This document shows, one piece after another, positions 19,899-28,859 of a stretch of 46,365 nucleotides of DNA. The position numbers and the translations under genes are program-made. Origin of the DNA: Rubrivivax sp. GTDB taxonomy: Bacteria > Pseudomonadota > Gammaproteobacteria > Burkholderiales > Burkholderiaceae_C. The stretch spans positions 1-46,365 of the forward strand of contig SEFA01000050.1 of the NCBI GenBank assembly GCA_004210455.1, read 5' to 3'. Position 1 is the first letter of the stretch. Each line of letters begins with the position of its first letter. The notes under the pieces were generated by a model. That model worked only from the letters and a program-made list of their open reading frames with translations, searched no databases and was not told the origin of the DNA.

Positions 19899-20834
19899 TC
19901 AACCCGCCTGATCTGCCATGTCGCATCGATCCGACGGCGTCGCACTTCCCAAAGGTTCCAGAAAGAACTGCCCGTTTTCAAACTGCCGACGCACCTGGAG
20001 GGCCGATACTTTCTTCGCGCCGGCAAGCCATGTCGCGTCGGTCGGAGCACCCCAATAGGCGCCCTCTCCTTTCGGCAGGGCGATGGACTTCCCGTCCTTG
20101 TGCCACTTCGCCATCTTGTCTTGAAACGCTTGTGGATAGTTGCGCGCGGCGCAGGCGATGTTGGCCCATGGATCGCAGATCCAGAGATGCGTCGGCCACT
20201 CAGCCAGGGGCAGCTCACGGAGACGACCGTCCACGGCACCGAGGACCACCGCGCCGTGATCGATCTCGAGGATCACGGTTGAAGTCTGCACGGTCGGTTC
20301 ACGATGTGCCACGTAGGTGTGCACCATCAATGAGAGCTCGCGGCAGTTGGTGATCTTGTTCCCCCAGGCACGCGCCGCCGAGTGGAGGGCCGCGCGCGGC
20401 GTTCCGGTAGCGTCGCTCCGATCGGCCTCACGCGCCGTCTCGAAGATGGTCATCGGGTCGGGCTGCCCTGCCCCCCACTTGTTCGTAGACTTGAGCGAAC
20501 CGAATCTTCGATCGTAATTCGCAACCCGGACCATTCTGAGCGTCTCCCGCGCAATTTGGCCATTCCGATTCGTGGCCTGATCGTCTCGCGTGCCTGCATG
20601 GGCGACGAGCGAGCCCCTCGGCAGAAGATCCATGTCGAGCAAGGCCTGGGCTGCACGTCCGAGATGCGCAATACGCAGTCGCAAAGGGTAGCTCTCTTTC
20701 AGCGGCCAGGCCGGCCCCGACGACGAAGATGCATCGTCGGCGTGCAAGATGGACGAGGCCTGCTCAGGGGAACATTGGTCGAGATAGTCCAGCATCTCCC
20801 TCCAATTCGGCGCGCCCTGCGAAAAAGTCTTCAT
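19899..20834 (-). CDS. Unrecognised 311-aa protein with possible Cys-His-Asp catalytic triad
   Basis: No family name can be given. From ATG 20834 the N-terminal 45 residues are polar, with a serine run. The C-terminal half has KITNCRELSLMVHTYVA (C164), TVILEIDHGAVVLG (H193 ending a strand) and HLWICDPWANIA (D221). Order and context resemble papain/transglutaminase-like Cys-His-Asp enzymes, including bacterial effector proteases and deamidases. There is no signal peptide or membrane helix. Codon use is lower in GC than in surrounding housekeeping genes, consistent with transfer. A TTG 21 bp upstream is an alternative start. Confidence 0.65.
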   Translation of the reverse strand: MKTFSQGAPNWREMLDYLDQCSPEQASSILHADDASSSSGPAWPLKESYPLRLRIAHLGRAAQALLDMDLLPRGSLVAHAGTRDDQATNRNGQIARETLRMVRVANYDRRFGSLKSTNKWGAGQPDPMTIFETAREADRSDATGTPRAALHSAARAWGNKITNCRELSLMVHTYVAHREPTVQTSTVILEIDHGAVVLGAVDGRLRELPLAEWPTHLWICDPWANIACAARNYPQAFQDKMAKWHKDGKSIALPKGEGAYWGAPTDATWLAGAKKVSALQVRRQFENGQFFLEPLGSATPSDRCDMADQAG

Positions 20835-20965
20835 GCTCGCAACTTCAAAGTGCAAAGCCGGTGAGTGCAGTCGGAAGCGACAACGACACCGCCAATATCA
20901 AGGAAGTGAACGCTGCGCCCACTCCCGAGACCGCTTTGCAGAGGCTCGCAGTCCCACCTCGATTG

Positions 20966-21311
20966 TCAGGAGTCGCTCACGATCATCGGCAACACCTCGG
21001 CGCCGAGTTCCTCGATCACCTCGCGGGCCCACGACCATCATCGGCACGCTTCGCGCTGGCGCGGGCAGCACCTCGAAGCCGCCGGTCGCAGCGAGCACTG
21101 CGGCACGCTCGGCGACTTCGGGCGACAGCGCCGCGAAGCCGAGCCGGTCCGCGAGCGCGGCCAGGTCGAGCGCCTCGCCGACGTCGGACATCCGATCGGG
21201 CCGCGCTTCGACAGACGAGGCGGACGAGGCGGGCGTCATCAGCCCGACCGTGAGCCGGCCGGGCTGGAAGACTCGCCGGTGCGCCTCGTTGAGCACCGGC
21301 ACCGGGGTCAC
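20966..21311 (-). pseudogene. Luciferase-like (LLM) flavin monooxygenase gene reduced by deletions
   Basis: Starting at a GTG that overlaps the stop of the preceding gene (GTGA), the sequence encodes an LLM N-terminus (PVPVLNEAHRRVFQPGRLTVG, then LDLAALADRLGFAAL). It then jumps to what looks like an internal block (FEVLPAPARSVPMMVVG). In a shifted frame it ends with the LLM-type C-terminus REVIEELGAEVLPMIVSDS and TGA at 20966. A full member is about 320-350 aa; about 115 codons remain. It is best explained by at least two deletions. Confidence 0.65.
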
Positions 21312-21580
21312 TTGGTCTTCTGCTGCACCACCTTGGTGTAGTCCGACTGCAGCTTGGTCATGAACTCGGTGGTGGTGCGGAACTGCTGCTCGTGGAAATC
21401 GATCAGCTTCTGGAACTGGTCGGCGGCGACCTCGAAAGGCGCGCCGCCGGCGCGCATCGATTCCAGGATCGCCTTCTGCGATGCGAGCACCGTGCTCCAC
21501 GCGGCGTAGTTCTGTTCGAACGCCTTCTTCGACTGCTCGAAGAAGGTCTTGGCGAGTTCGACCTGGGCCTGTTGGATCAT
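21308..21580 (-). CDS. Small phasin-like helical protein
   Basis: 90 aa, almost entirely amphipathic helix (LAKTFFEQSKKAFEQNYAAW, ADQFQKLIDFHEQQFRTTTEFM), with AAGGAGA before the ATG. This resembles short phasin-family proteins that coat polyhydroxyalkanoate granules. No PHA synthesis gene is nearby, so the role is uncertain. Its stop overlaps the start of the degraded monooxygenase gene, indicating a former operon. Confidence 0.6.
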   Translation of the reverse strand: MIQQAQVELAKTFFEQSKKAFEQNYAAWSTVLASQKAILESMRAGGAPFEVAADQFQKLIDFHEQQFRTTTEFMTKLQSDYTKVVQQKTK

Positions 21581-21653
21581 GGGTTGTCTCCTTGTTGAGG
21601 GGTGCCGACCGGAAGGGTCGGGCCAGCGCCCCGATGCGGGCGTGCGGCCTATG

Positions 21654-22361
21654 CTACGGCATCAACCGATACCCCACGCCCGTCTCCGTCAACAGGTGCT
21701 TCGGGCTCGCCGGCTCCGCCTCGAGCTTCTGCCGCAGGTTGCCCATGTAGACGCGCAGGTAGTGGTTCTGCTCCACCTGCGACGGGCCCCACACCGCCTT
21801 GAGCAGCTGGCGGTGCGTCAGCACCTTGCCCGCGTTGCCGATCAGGTGGCTGAGCAGCCGGTACTCGATCGGCGTGAGATGAACGTCCTCGCCGGCGCGG
21901 CGCACGCGGCGCGCGGCCAGGTCGACCTCGACCTCGCCGAAGCGGAACACCGGGTCCTGCTGTTCGCTGGATCGCGACTGGTGGCGCCGCAGCGCCACGC
22001 GCACGCGCGCCAGCAGCTCGCCGACACCGAAGGGCTTGCTCAGGTAGTCGTCGGCGCCGCGGTCCAGGGCTTCGATCTTGTCGTCCTCGGCACCGCGCGC
22101 CGACAGCACGATCACCGGCACCGCGGACCACGCGCGCAGGTCGCGCAGGAAGTCCTGGCCGTCGCCGTCGGGCAGACCCAGGTCCAGGATCACCAGGTCC
22201 GGACGGCGCGTCCCCGCGTCGATCAGGCCCTGGCGCAGCGTGCCGGTCTCGTGCACGGACCAGCCCTCGCCCTCCAGGGCCAGGCGCACGAAGCGGCGGA
22301 TGTTGGGTTCGTCCTCGACGATCAGCGCCACGGGGGTCACGGTTTGCTGCAGCTCGCTCAC
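21654..22361 (-). CDS. kdpE: Two-component response regulator KdpE
   Basis: 235 aa from a GTG overlapping the kdpD stop (GTGA). The receiver domain has the acidic pocket VEDEP and phospho-acceptor D60 in LVILDLGLPDGDG, with K in LSKPF. The OmpR/PhoB winged helix covers about 130-235 (LTPIEYRLLSHL, RQLLKAVWG, YLRVYMGNLRQKLE). Phosphorylated by KdpD, it activates kdp transcription under potassium limitation or osmotic stress. Confidence 0.95.
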   Translation of the reverse strand: MSELQQTVTPVALIVEDEPNIRRFVRLALEGEGWSVHETGTLRQGLIDAGTRRPDLVILDLGLPDGDGQDFLRDLRAWSAVPVIVLSARGAEDDKIEALDRGADDYLSKPFGVGELLARVRVALRRHQSRSSEQQDPVFRFGEVEVDLAARRVRRAGEDVHLTPIEYRLLSHLIGNAGKVLTHRQLLKAVWGPSQVEQNHYLRVYMGNLRQKLEAEPASPKHLLTETGVGYRLMP

Positions 22362-25132
22362 GGTCGGTGTTCCCCGTCTTCCTCGAAGGCCGGCAGCGCC
22401 GGCGGCTCGCCCAGCGGCAGCGCCAGGCTGAATCGTGCCCCGCCCTGCGGCGTCGCGCGCTCGGCCCAGATGCGGCCGCCGTGGGCCTGCATGATGGCAC
22501 GGCAGATCGCCAGACCCAGACCCACCCCGGGCAGGGGCGACTCGGCGTGGCCGCGCGTGAACTTCTCGAACAGCGCCTCCTCGCGACCGGGCGGCAGGCC
22601 CGGACCGTTGTCCTCGACGCTGAGACGCATCTCTTCGCCTTGCGCGCGCGCGATCACGCGGATCTCGCTTCCGGCCGGCGTGTACTTCGCGGCGTTCTCC
22701 AGCAGGTTGGCGAGCACGCGCTCGATCAGCACCGCATCCAGCTCCACCAGCGGCAACGTCGCCGGCACGTCCAGCACCACGCGATGTCGCGACAGCGCCG
22801 GGCCCATCAACTGCAGGCTGCTGCCGATCACCTCGTCCACCGGCTGCCATTGCCGGTTGAGCTTGAGCGCGCCGCTCTGCAGCCGCGCCATGTCCAGCAG
22901 GTTGTGCACCATCGCATTGATGCGCAGCGACTGCTGGCGGATCGCCGACGCGGTGTCGGCGGCGCCGGCATCGAGCGTGCCGGAATCGGCAGCGCTGGAG
23001 CTCAACCGGTCGGAGAGCGTCTCTGCCAGCCCCTGCAGCGCGGCCAGCGGCGTGCGCAGGTCGTGCGACAGCGCCGACAGCAGCGAGTTGCGCAGCCGTT
23101 CCGACTCGATCTGCAGCAGCGCCTGCTGCGCGACCTCGACGTAATGCACCCGCTCCAGCGCCTGCCCCGCGATGCGCGCGGCGGTGTCCAGCTGCGCGCG
23201 GCGCTCCGGCAGCATCAAGGTCTGCGGGTCGCCCGGCCGCAGCGCCAGCACGCCGCGCGTGCGCATGGGCGCGCGCAGCGGCAGGTAGAACCAGTGGCTG
23301 CCGGGCAGCGTGTCGGTGCCCAGGCCGGCGGCCTGCTCGTGATCGAGCGCCCAGCGCGCCGTGCCGGCATCGGGGCGGTCGGCGGCCGCCAGGGTCTGCT
23401 CCGTCGGCGAGGGCTGCAGCCGGTCGTCGTCGTCGAGCACATGCAGCAGCGCGCGTCCGCCGAACTGCTGCGCGAGCTGCTGTTCCGCCGTCGCGATCAC
23501 CTGCTCGGTCTGCAGCGCGCCGGCCAGTTCGCGGGTGAGCTCGAAGAGCCCGCGCGCCCTCGCCTCGCGCTCCGACGACACCCTCGCTTCGTAACGCAGC
23601 CCCGCCGTCAGCTGCCCGGTGATCAGGCCCACCGACAGCATCACGACGAAGGTGATCAGGTACTGCACGTCGCTGACCGCCAGGCTCAGCTGGGGCGCGA
23701 CGAAGAGGAAGTCGAACAGCGCGACGCTGAGGAAACTCGCCAGCACCGCGGGTCCGCGCCCCCAGCGCAGCGCGACGCCCATCACGCCGAGCAGGAACAG
23801 CATGACGATGTTGTCGTTGGCGATGCGGTGCGACAGCGGCCAGCAGGCCACCGCGACGGCGACGCAGGCCAGCGTCGCCCAGCCGTAGCGCCGCGGCGCG
23901 GCCCCGAAGGTCGGCACCGGGTCGTCCTCGCTGCTGCGCTGCGTCGCCGAGGCGCCGACCTGGATCAGGTCCAGCTCCGGCGCCGCGCGGCCCAGATGCG
24001 CCGCGAGGTCGCGGCTGCCCCAGCGCCGCAGCGCCACCCGCGTCGAGGACGAGGGCGGCGCGCCCCGCCCCATCAGCAGCTTGGACAGGTTGTGCTGGCG
24101 CGCGTAGTCCGCCAGCGCCTGCGCGGGATCCTGCGCGGCCAGCACGGCCGTCGTCGCGCCGAGGTCCTGCGCCAGCCGCACCACGCGCAAGGTGCGCTCG
24201 CGGCGCGCGTCGGCTTGCCGGTGCAAGGCCGGCGTCTCGACGTGCACCGCATGCCAGCTCACCGCCAGCTGCTGCGCGAGCTGCGCGGCGCTGCGCACGC
24301 TGGATTCGGCCTCGTCGCCCGGCCCGATCGCGCACAGGATCGCGGCCTCCGTCTTCCACACCGGGGCGATGCGCTCGTTGCTGCGCCAGGCCTGGACGTC
24401 GTCCTCGACGCGGTCGGCCGTGCGGCGCAGCGCGAGCTCGCGCAGCGCCATCAGGTTGCCCTTGCGGAAGAAGTGCTGGCCGGCGCGCTCGGCCTGCGCG
24501 CCCTGGTAGACCTTGCCGGCCTTCAGCCGTGCGAGCAGCTCGTCGGCCGGTGTGTCGACCAGCACGACCTCGTCCGCTCGGTCGAAGAAGGTGTCGGGCA
24601 GCGTCTCCTGGACGCGCACGCCGGTGATGCCGCCGACGACGTCGTTCAGGCTCTCCAGGTGCTGGACGTTGACCGTCGTGTAGACGTTGATGCCGTTGGC
24701 GAGCAGCTCCTCGACGTCCTGCCAGCGCTTGGGATGCCGCGAGCCGGCGACGTTGGAATGCGCCAGCTCGTCGACCAGGATCAGCGCGTCGGGCCGGCCC
24801 CGCAGGCGCTCGATCGCGCCGTCGAGGTCGAACTCCGGCAGCGCGCGGCCGCGGTAGTCGACCTGACGCATCGGCAGGCGCGGCAACGGGGGGGCGCCGT
24901 CGAGCAGCGCGGCCGTATCGGCCCGGCCGTGCGTCTCGACCACGCCGACGAGCGGCGCGCGGCCCTGGTCGGCGAGGTGGCGCGCCGCCTGCAGCATCGC
25001 GAAGGTCTTGCCCACGCCCGCCGACGCGCCGAAGTAGATGCGCAGCCGGCCGCGCGACTGCGCCTCCTCCTGCTGGCGGATCTGCGCCAGCAGGCTGTCG
25101 GGGTCAGGTCTTTCGTCGGACGGACTCGGCAT
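22358..25132 (-). CDS. kdpD: Osmosensitive potassium-channel histidine kinase KdpD
   Basis: 924 aa. The N-terminal KdpD domain has Walker A GASAGVGKT (35-43) and DELAHSNVAGSRHPKRWQDVEELL, followed by a universal-stress-like domain. A DUF4118 region with four transmembrane helices lies about 400-500, then a GAF-like segment. HisKA has H690 in LSALSHDLRTPLAALQG, and HATPase-c has NLLENAAKYTP and GLGLAICR. It senses low potassium and turgor and phosphorylates KdpE. It follows the porin gene by 78 bp. Confidence 0.97.
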   Translation of the reverse strand: MPSPSDERPDPDSLLAQIRQQEEAQSRGRLRIYFGASAGVGKTFAMLQAARHLADQGRAPLVGVVETHGRADTAALLDGAPPLPRLPMRQVDYRGRALPEFDLDGAIERLRGRPDALILVDELAHSNVAGSRHPKRWQDVEELLANGINVYTTVNVQHLESLNDVVGGITGVRVQETLPDTFFDRADEVVLVDTPADELLARLKAGKVYQGAQAERAGQHFFRKGNLMALRELALRRTADRVEDDVQAWRSNERIAPVWKTEAAILCAIGPGDEAESSVRSAAQLAQQLAVSWHAVHVETPALHRQADARRERTLRVVRLAQDLGATTAVLAAQDPAQALADYARQHNLSKLLMGRGAPPSSSTRVALRRWGSRDLAAHLGRAAPELDLIQVGASATQRSSEDDPVPTFGAAPRRYGWATLACVAVAVACWPLSHRIANDNIVMLFLLGVMGVALRWGRGPAVLASFLSVALFDFLFVAPQLSLAVSDVQYLITFVVMLSVGLITGQLTAGLRYEARVSSEREARARGLFELTRELAGALQTEQVIATAEQQLAQQFGGRALLHVLDDDDRLQPSPTEQTLAAADRPDAGTARWALDHEQAAGLGTDTLPGSHWFYLPLRAPMRTRGVLALRPGDPQTLMLPERRAQLDTAARIAGQALERVHYVEVAQQALLQIESERLRNSLLSALSHDLRTPLAALQGLAETLSDRLSSSAADSGTLDAGAADTASAIRQQSLRINAMVHNLLDMARLQSGALKLNRQWQPVDEVIGSSLQLMGPALSRHRVVLDVPATLPLVELDAVLIERVLANLLENAAKYTPAGSEIRVIARAQGEEMRLSVEDNGPGLPPGREEALFEKFTRGHAESPLPGVGLGLAICRAIMQAHGGRIWAERATPQGGARFSLALPLGEPPALPAFEEDGEHRP

Positions 25133-25210
25133 CGCGGAATTGTCGCTTCGGAACGGACATCGGGGAGCAAGCGGCTCCCCGGTCGATCGCCTCAAGGGAT
25201 CATCAAGGGA

Positions 25211-26059
25211 TCAGAAGGTCCTGGAGACACTCAGCACCACGCCGGTGTCGCCGAGACGCTTCGCGCGCGCCGCGGCGGAATCGCCGGCCTGGTACAGCGC
25301 CTTGTCCGCGTCGGTGCCCACGACCGCCAGCCCCAGCGTCAGCCCGCCGAGCTGCTTCATCTCCTTGGTGACGGACAGCTTCCAGTCGGTGTAGGACAGA
25401 TCGCCGTACTTGCGCACCCACAGGTGGCCGAGGTGCACGCCGGCGTTGAAGCCCTGCCCCAGCTCGAAGCCGTAGTTCAGGTCCAGGTAGGCCGTGCCTT
25501 TGGACGAGCCCTTGACGGGCAGCGCGTTGAAGTAGGCGTAGCCGGCGGTCTCGCTGTCGAGGCCGAAGTAGTCGGTCGCGGCGACCGACAGCTTGGCGGA
25601 GAACGCGCCCGCCGTGACGGCGGCGTAGAGGTCGACGTTGTCGTACCTGTCCGAGGTCGGCTGGCCGGGCGCTGCGTTCAGGCGCGCGCCGGGGTAGACA
25701 TAGGCCAGCGCGCCGACGTCGAGGGTGACGGACTCGCTCACCGGCAGCTTGTAGCCGCCGTAGAGGTCCCATTCCAGACCGGCGCCGTTGTTGTAGCTGT
25801 TGCCCGAGACGTTGGACGCCCAGGTACCGAGGTACAGGCCGCTGGCGTGGCTGTAGTCGAAGCCGGCCTGCACCGCCGGGCGCTTCCAGGTCTGGCTGAT
25901 GCCGCGGAAGCGGTAGTCGCTGACGAACGCGACGTTGCCGGTGAAGGTGTGCTCGGGCGTCGGCGCCGACGTGGCGACCGGCGCTTCGCCTTCGGCACGC
26001 GCGGCGGCGTGCAGGCAGCAGGAGGAGATCAGGAACAGCGAGAGGAGACGGGTTTTCAT
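25211..26059 (-). CDS. TorF-type outer-membrane porin inside the kdp operon
   Basis: 282 aa from ATG 26059, five bases after the kdpC stop. A signal peptide (KTRLLSLFLISSCCLHAAARA) is followed by alternating beta strands: NVAFVSDYRFRGISQTW is the hallmark of the TIGR02001/TorF putative porin family, and the protein ends in the aromatic VLSVSRTF expected for BAM-dependent insertion. Its place between kdpC and kdpD suggests it is co-induced by potassium starvation, perhaps widening outer-membrane access for K+. Function in transport is inferred. Confidence 0.87.
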   Translation of the reverse strand: MKTRLLSLFLISSCCLHAAARAEGEAPVATSAPTPEHTFTGNVAFVSDYRFRGISQTWKRPAVQAGFDYSHASGLYLGTWASNVSGNSYNNGAGLEWDLYGGYKLPVSESVTLDVGALAYVYPGARLNAAPGQPTSDRYDNVDLYAAVTAGAFSAKLSVAATDYFGLDSETAGYAYFNALPVKGSSKGTAYLDLNYGFELGQGFNAGVHLGHLWVRKYGDLSYTDWKLSVTKEMKQLGGLTLGLAVVGTDADKALYQAGDSAAARAKRLGDTGVVLSVSRTF

Positions 26060-26064
26060 GAAAT

Positions 26065-26724
26065 TCAATGAGCAGTCGTTGAGTTGCCGGCGACCTGGTC
26101 CAGCGCCAGATTGAGCTTGAGCACGTTGACGCGCGGTTCGCCGAGGACAGCGAGATCGCGGGCCTCGGTATTGGCCTGGACCAGGCGCTGCACGGCCTCG
26201 ACCGGCAGGCCGCGCTCGCGGGCCACGCGGGCGGTCTGATAACGCGCCGCGGCCATGCTGATGTGCGGATCCAGGCCGCTGGCCGAGGCGCTGACAAGGT
26301 CCACCGGCACCGGCGCGGTGTTGCCCGGATCGGCGGCCTTGAGCGCCTCGAGTCGGCCCTTCACGGCGTCGACCAGCGCGGGATTGGTCGGCCCCTGGTT
26401 GGAGCCGCTGGAGCCGGCGGCGTTGTTGGCCATCGGTCCGGTGGCCGACGGACGCCCCCAGAAGTAGCGCGGCGACGAGAAGTTCTGGCCGATCAGCTCG
26501 GAGCCGACGACCTTGCCGTCCTGCAGGATGAGGCTGCCCTCGGCCTGGAACGGGAACATCGTCTTCGCGACGCCGGTCACCAGCGCCGGGTACAGCAGGC
26601 CGGTGATCGCGCTCAGCAGCACGAAGCCGACCAGCGCGGGACGCAGCATGCGCAGCGGCGAATGGGAAGTCGAATGGGAAGTCGACTGGGAAGTCGACGA
26701 TGCGTTCGATGGGGTGGTTGTCAT
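26065..26724 (-). CDS. kdpC: Potassium-transporting ATPase subunit KdpC
   Basis: 219 aa, slightly longer than usual because of a Ser/Thr-rich N-terminal tail encoded by 12-bp repeats. One transmembrane helix ([22 protein letters not shown]) is followed by a periplasmic domain with [27 protein letters not shown] and [17 protein letters not shown], all family signatures. It stabilises the KdpFABC complex and affects ATP binding by KdpB. It starts 16 bp after kdpB. Confidence 0.96.
   Translation of the reverse strand: MTTTPSNASSTSQSTSHSTSHSPLRMLRPALVGFVLLSAITGLLYPALVTGVAKTMFPFQAEGSLILQDGKVVGSELIGQNFSSPRYFWGRPSATGPMANNAAGSSGSNQGPTNPALVDAVKGRLEALKAADPGNTAPVPVDLVSASASGLDPHISMAAARYQTARVARERGLPVEAVQRLVQANTEARDLAVLGEPRVNVLKLNLALDQVAGNSTTAH
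26660..26695. repeat. 12-bp tandem repeat, three units, in the kdpC N-terminus
   Basis: GAATGGGAAGTC occurs twice exactly and then once as GACTGGGAAGTC. On the coding strand it encodes the repeated tetrapeptides TSQS/TSHS in the cytoplasmic tail before the membrane helix. The unit length keeps the frame. Confidence 0.8.
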
Positions 26725-26740
26725 GATGGATTCCTCCGCG

Positions 26741-28846
26741 TCACACGAGGTGGAGCGCGACCAGCAGCAGGTCGATCGCCTTGATGCCCACGAAAGGCAC
26801 GATCAGGCCGCCGAGGCCGTAGACCCCCAGGTTGCGGCGCAGCAGCGCGGCCGCGCCGATGGGCCGGTAGGCGACGCCCTTGAGCGCCAGCGGGATGAGC
26901 GCGACGATGATCAGCGCGTTGAAGATGACGGCCGACAGGATGGCGGAGGACGGGCTGTGCAGGCCCATCACGTTGAGCGCGGCCAGCTGCGGGTACACGC
27001 CCAGGAACATCGCGGGAATGATGGCGAAGTACTTCGCGACGTCGTTGGCGATGGAGAAGGTCGTCAGCGAACCGCGCGTCATCAGCAGCTGCTTGCCGGT
27101 CTCGACGATCTCCAGCAGCTTGGTCGGATTCGAATCGAGGTCGACCATGTTGCCGGCCTCCTTCGCGGCCTGCGTGCCGCTGGCCATCGCCACCGCCACG
27201 TCGGCCTGCGCCAGCGCGGGGGCGTCGTTGGTGCCGTCGCCGGTCATCGCGACCAGGCGGCCTTCGCCCTGGTAGTCGCGGATCAGCTTGAGCTTGGCTT
27301 CGGGCGTGGCTTCGGCGAGGAAGTCGTCGACGCCCGCCTCGGCCGCGATCGCGGCGGCGGTGAGGCGGTTGTCGCCGGTGATCATCACCGTGCGGATGCC
27401 CATCTTGCGCAGTTGCGCGAAGCGCTCCTTGATGCCGCCCTTGACGATGTCCTTGAGCTCGACGACGCCCAGCACCCGCGCCTGGCCGTCGTGGAGATCG
27501 GCCACCACCAGCGGCGTGCTGCCGCGGCGCGCGACCTCTTCCGCCACCGCCGTCACCTGCGCCGGCATCTGTCCGCCGTGCAACTCGACGAAGGCACGGA
27601 TCGCCGCCACCGCGCCCTTGCGCAGCTGGCGCTTCGGTGCTTCGCCGCGTTCCGCGTCGCCGCCGAAGTCGACGCCGCTCATGCGCGTCTGCGCGGTGAA
27701 CGGCACGAAGTGCGCCTGCAGCGTCGCCAGTTCCCGCTCGCGCAGGTTGAAGCGCTGCTTGGCCAGCACGACGATGGAGCGGCCTTCCGGCGTCTCGTCG
27801 GCCAGCGAGGCGAGCTGCGCGGCGTCCGCGAGCGCCTGTTCCTGGATGGTCGGCGCGGGCAGGAAGGCGCTGGCCTGGCGGTTGCCCAGCGTGATGGTGC
27901 CGGTCTTGTCGAGCATCAGCACGTCGACGTCGCCGGCGGCCTCGACCGCGCGGCCGGAGGTCGCGATGACGTTGGCCTGCATCAGCCGGCTCATGCCGGC
28001 GACGCCGATGGCCGACATCAGTCCGCCGATGGTCGTCGGGATCAGGCACACGAGCAGCGACACCAGCGCGGTGATGGACACGACGGTGCCCGCGCCGGCC
28101 GCCTCCACGGCGAACAGCGAGTACGGCAGCAGCGTCACCGTGACGACCAGGAACACCAGCGTCAGCGCGACCAGCAGGATGGTCAGCGCGATCTCGTTGG
28201 GCGTCTTCTGGCGCTTGGCGCTCTCGACCATCGCGATCATGCGGTCGAGGAAGGCCTCGCCCGGGTTGACGGCGATGCGCACCACGACCCAGTCCGACAG
28301 CACGCGGGTGCCGCCGGTGACGGCGGAGAAATCGCCGCCGGACTCGCGGATCACCGGCGCGGATTCGCCGGTGATGGCGCTCTCGTCGACCGAGGCGACG
28401 CCTTCGATGACCTCGCCGTCCAGCGGCACCAGGTCGCCGGCCTCGACCAGCACGACGTGCCCCTTGCGCAGTTCCTCCGAGGCGACCGGGTGCCACGACG
28501 AACCGTGGCGCGGCGTCTCCAGCTTCTTCGCCCAGGTCTTGGCCTTCAGGCCGCGCAGCGAGGCGGCCTGCGCCTTGGAGCGCCCTTCGGCCAGCGCCTC
28601 GGCGAAGTTGGCGAACAGCACCGTGAACCACAGCCACAGCGCGATCGCGAGCATGAAGCCGGGACCTTCGGCGCCGGCCAGCTCGGGCTGGGCGAAGCTC
28701 GCCAGCCACAGGCCGGTCGTGAGCAGAGTGCCGGCGTAGACGACGAACATCACCGGGTTGCGCAGCTGCACCGACGGCGCGAGCTTGGTGAAGGCATCGC
28801 GGATGGCGGGTTTCACCAGCGCGGGATCGAAGAATTGATTTCTCAT
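26741..28846 (-). CDS. kdpB: Potassium-transporting P-type ATPase KdpB
   Basis: 701 aa. The phosphorylated aspartate is D313 in [12 protein letters not shown]. Other landmarks: [10 protein letters not shown] (actuator domain TGES), KGA in the nucleotide domain, [12 protein letters not shown] and [21 protein letters not shown]. Several transmembrane pairs are visible. KdpB hydrolyses ATP and, with KdpA, moves K+ inward. It lies 13 bp after kdpA and 16 bp before kdpC. Confidence 0.98.
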   Translation of the reverse strand: MRNQFFDPALVKPAIRDAFTKLAPSVQLRNPVMFVVYAGTLLTTGLWLASFAQPELAGAEGPGFMLAIALWLWFTVLFANFAEALAEGRSKAQAASLRGLKAKTWAKKLETPRHGSSWHPVASEELRKGHVVLVEAGDLVPLDGEVIEGVASVDESAITGESAPVIRESGGDFSAVTGGTRVLSDWVVVRIAVNPGEAFLDRMIAMVESAKRQKTPNEIALTILLVALTLVFLVVTVTLLPYSLFAVEAAGAGTVVSITALVSLLVCLIPTTIGGLMSAIGVAGMSRLMQANVIATSGRAVEAAGDVDVLMLDKTGTITLGNRQASAFLPAPTIQEQALADAAQLASLADETPEGRSIVVLAKQRFNLRERELATLQAHFVPFTAQTRMSGVDFGGDAERGEAPKRQLRKGAVAAIRAFVELHGGQMPAQVTAVAEEVARRGSTPLVVADLHDGQARVLGVVELKDIVKGGIKERFAQLRKMGIRTVMITGDNRLTAAAIAAEAGVDDFLAEATPEAKLKLIRDYQGEGRLVAMTGDGTNDAPALAQADVAVAMASGTQAAKEAGNMVDLDSNPTKLLEIVETGKQLLMTRGSLTTFSIANDVAKYFAIIPAMFLGVYPQLAALNVMGLHSPSSAILSAVIFNALIIVALIPLALKGVAYRPIGAAALLRRNLGVYGLGGLIVPFVGIKAIDLLLVALHLV

Positions 28847-28859
28847 GACGGGCTCCGAA

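Noticed and set aside
20835-20965. Type III secretion promoter box before the Cys-His-Asp protein
   Set aside because: No TTCG-N16-TTCG or GGAACC/CCAC pair in the upstream 120 bp.
22367-26071. 1234-codon plus-strand open frame across kdpD and the porin gene
   Set aside because: Antisense shadow of kdpD; no domain seen, and it crosses several gene boundaries.
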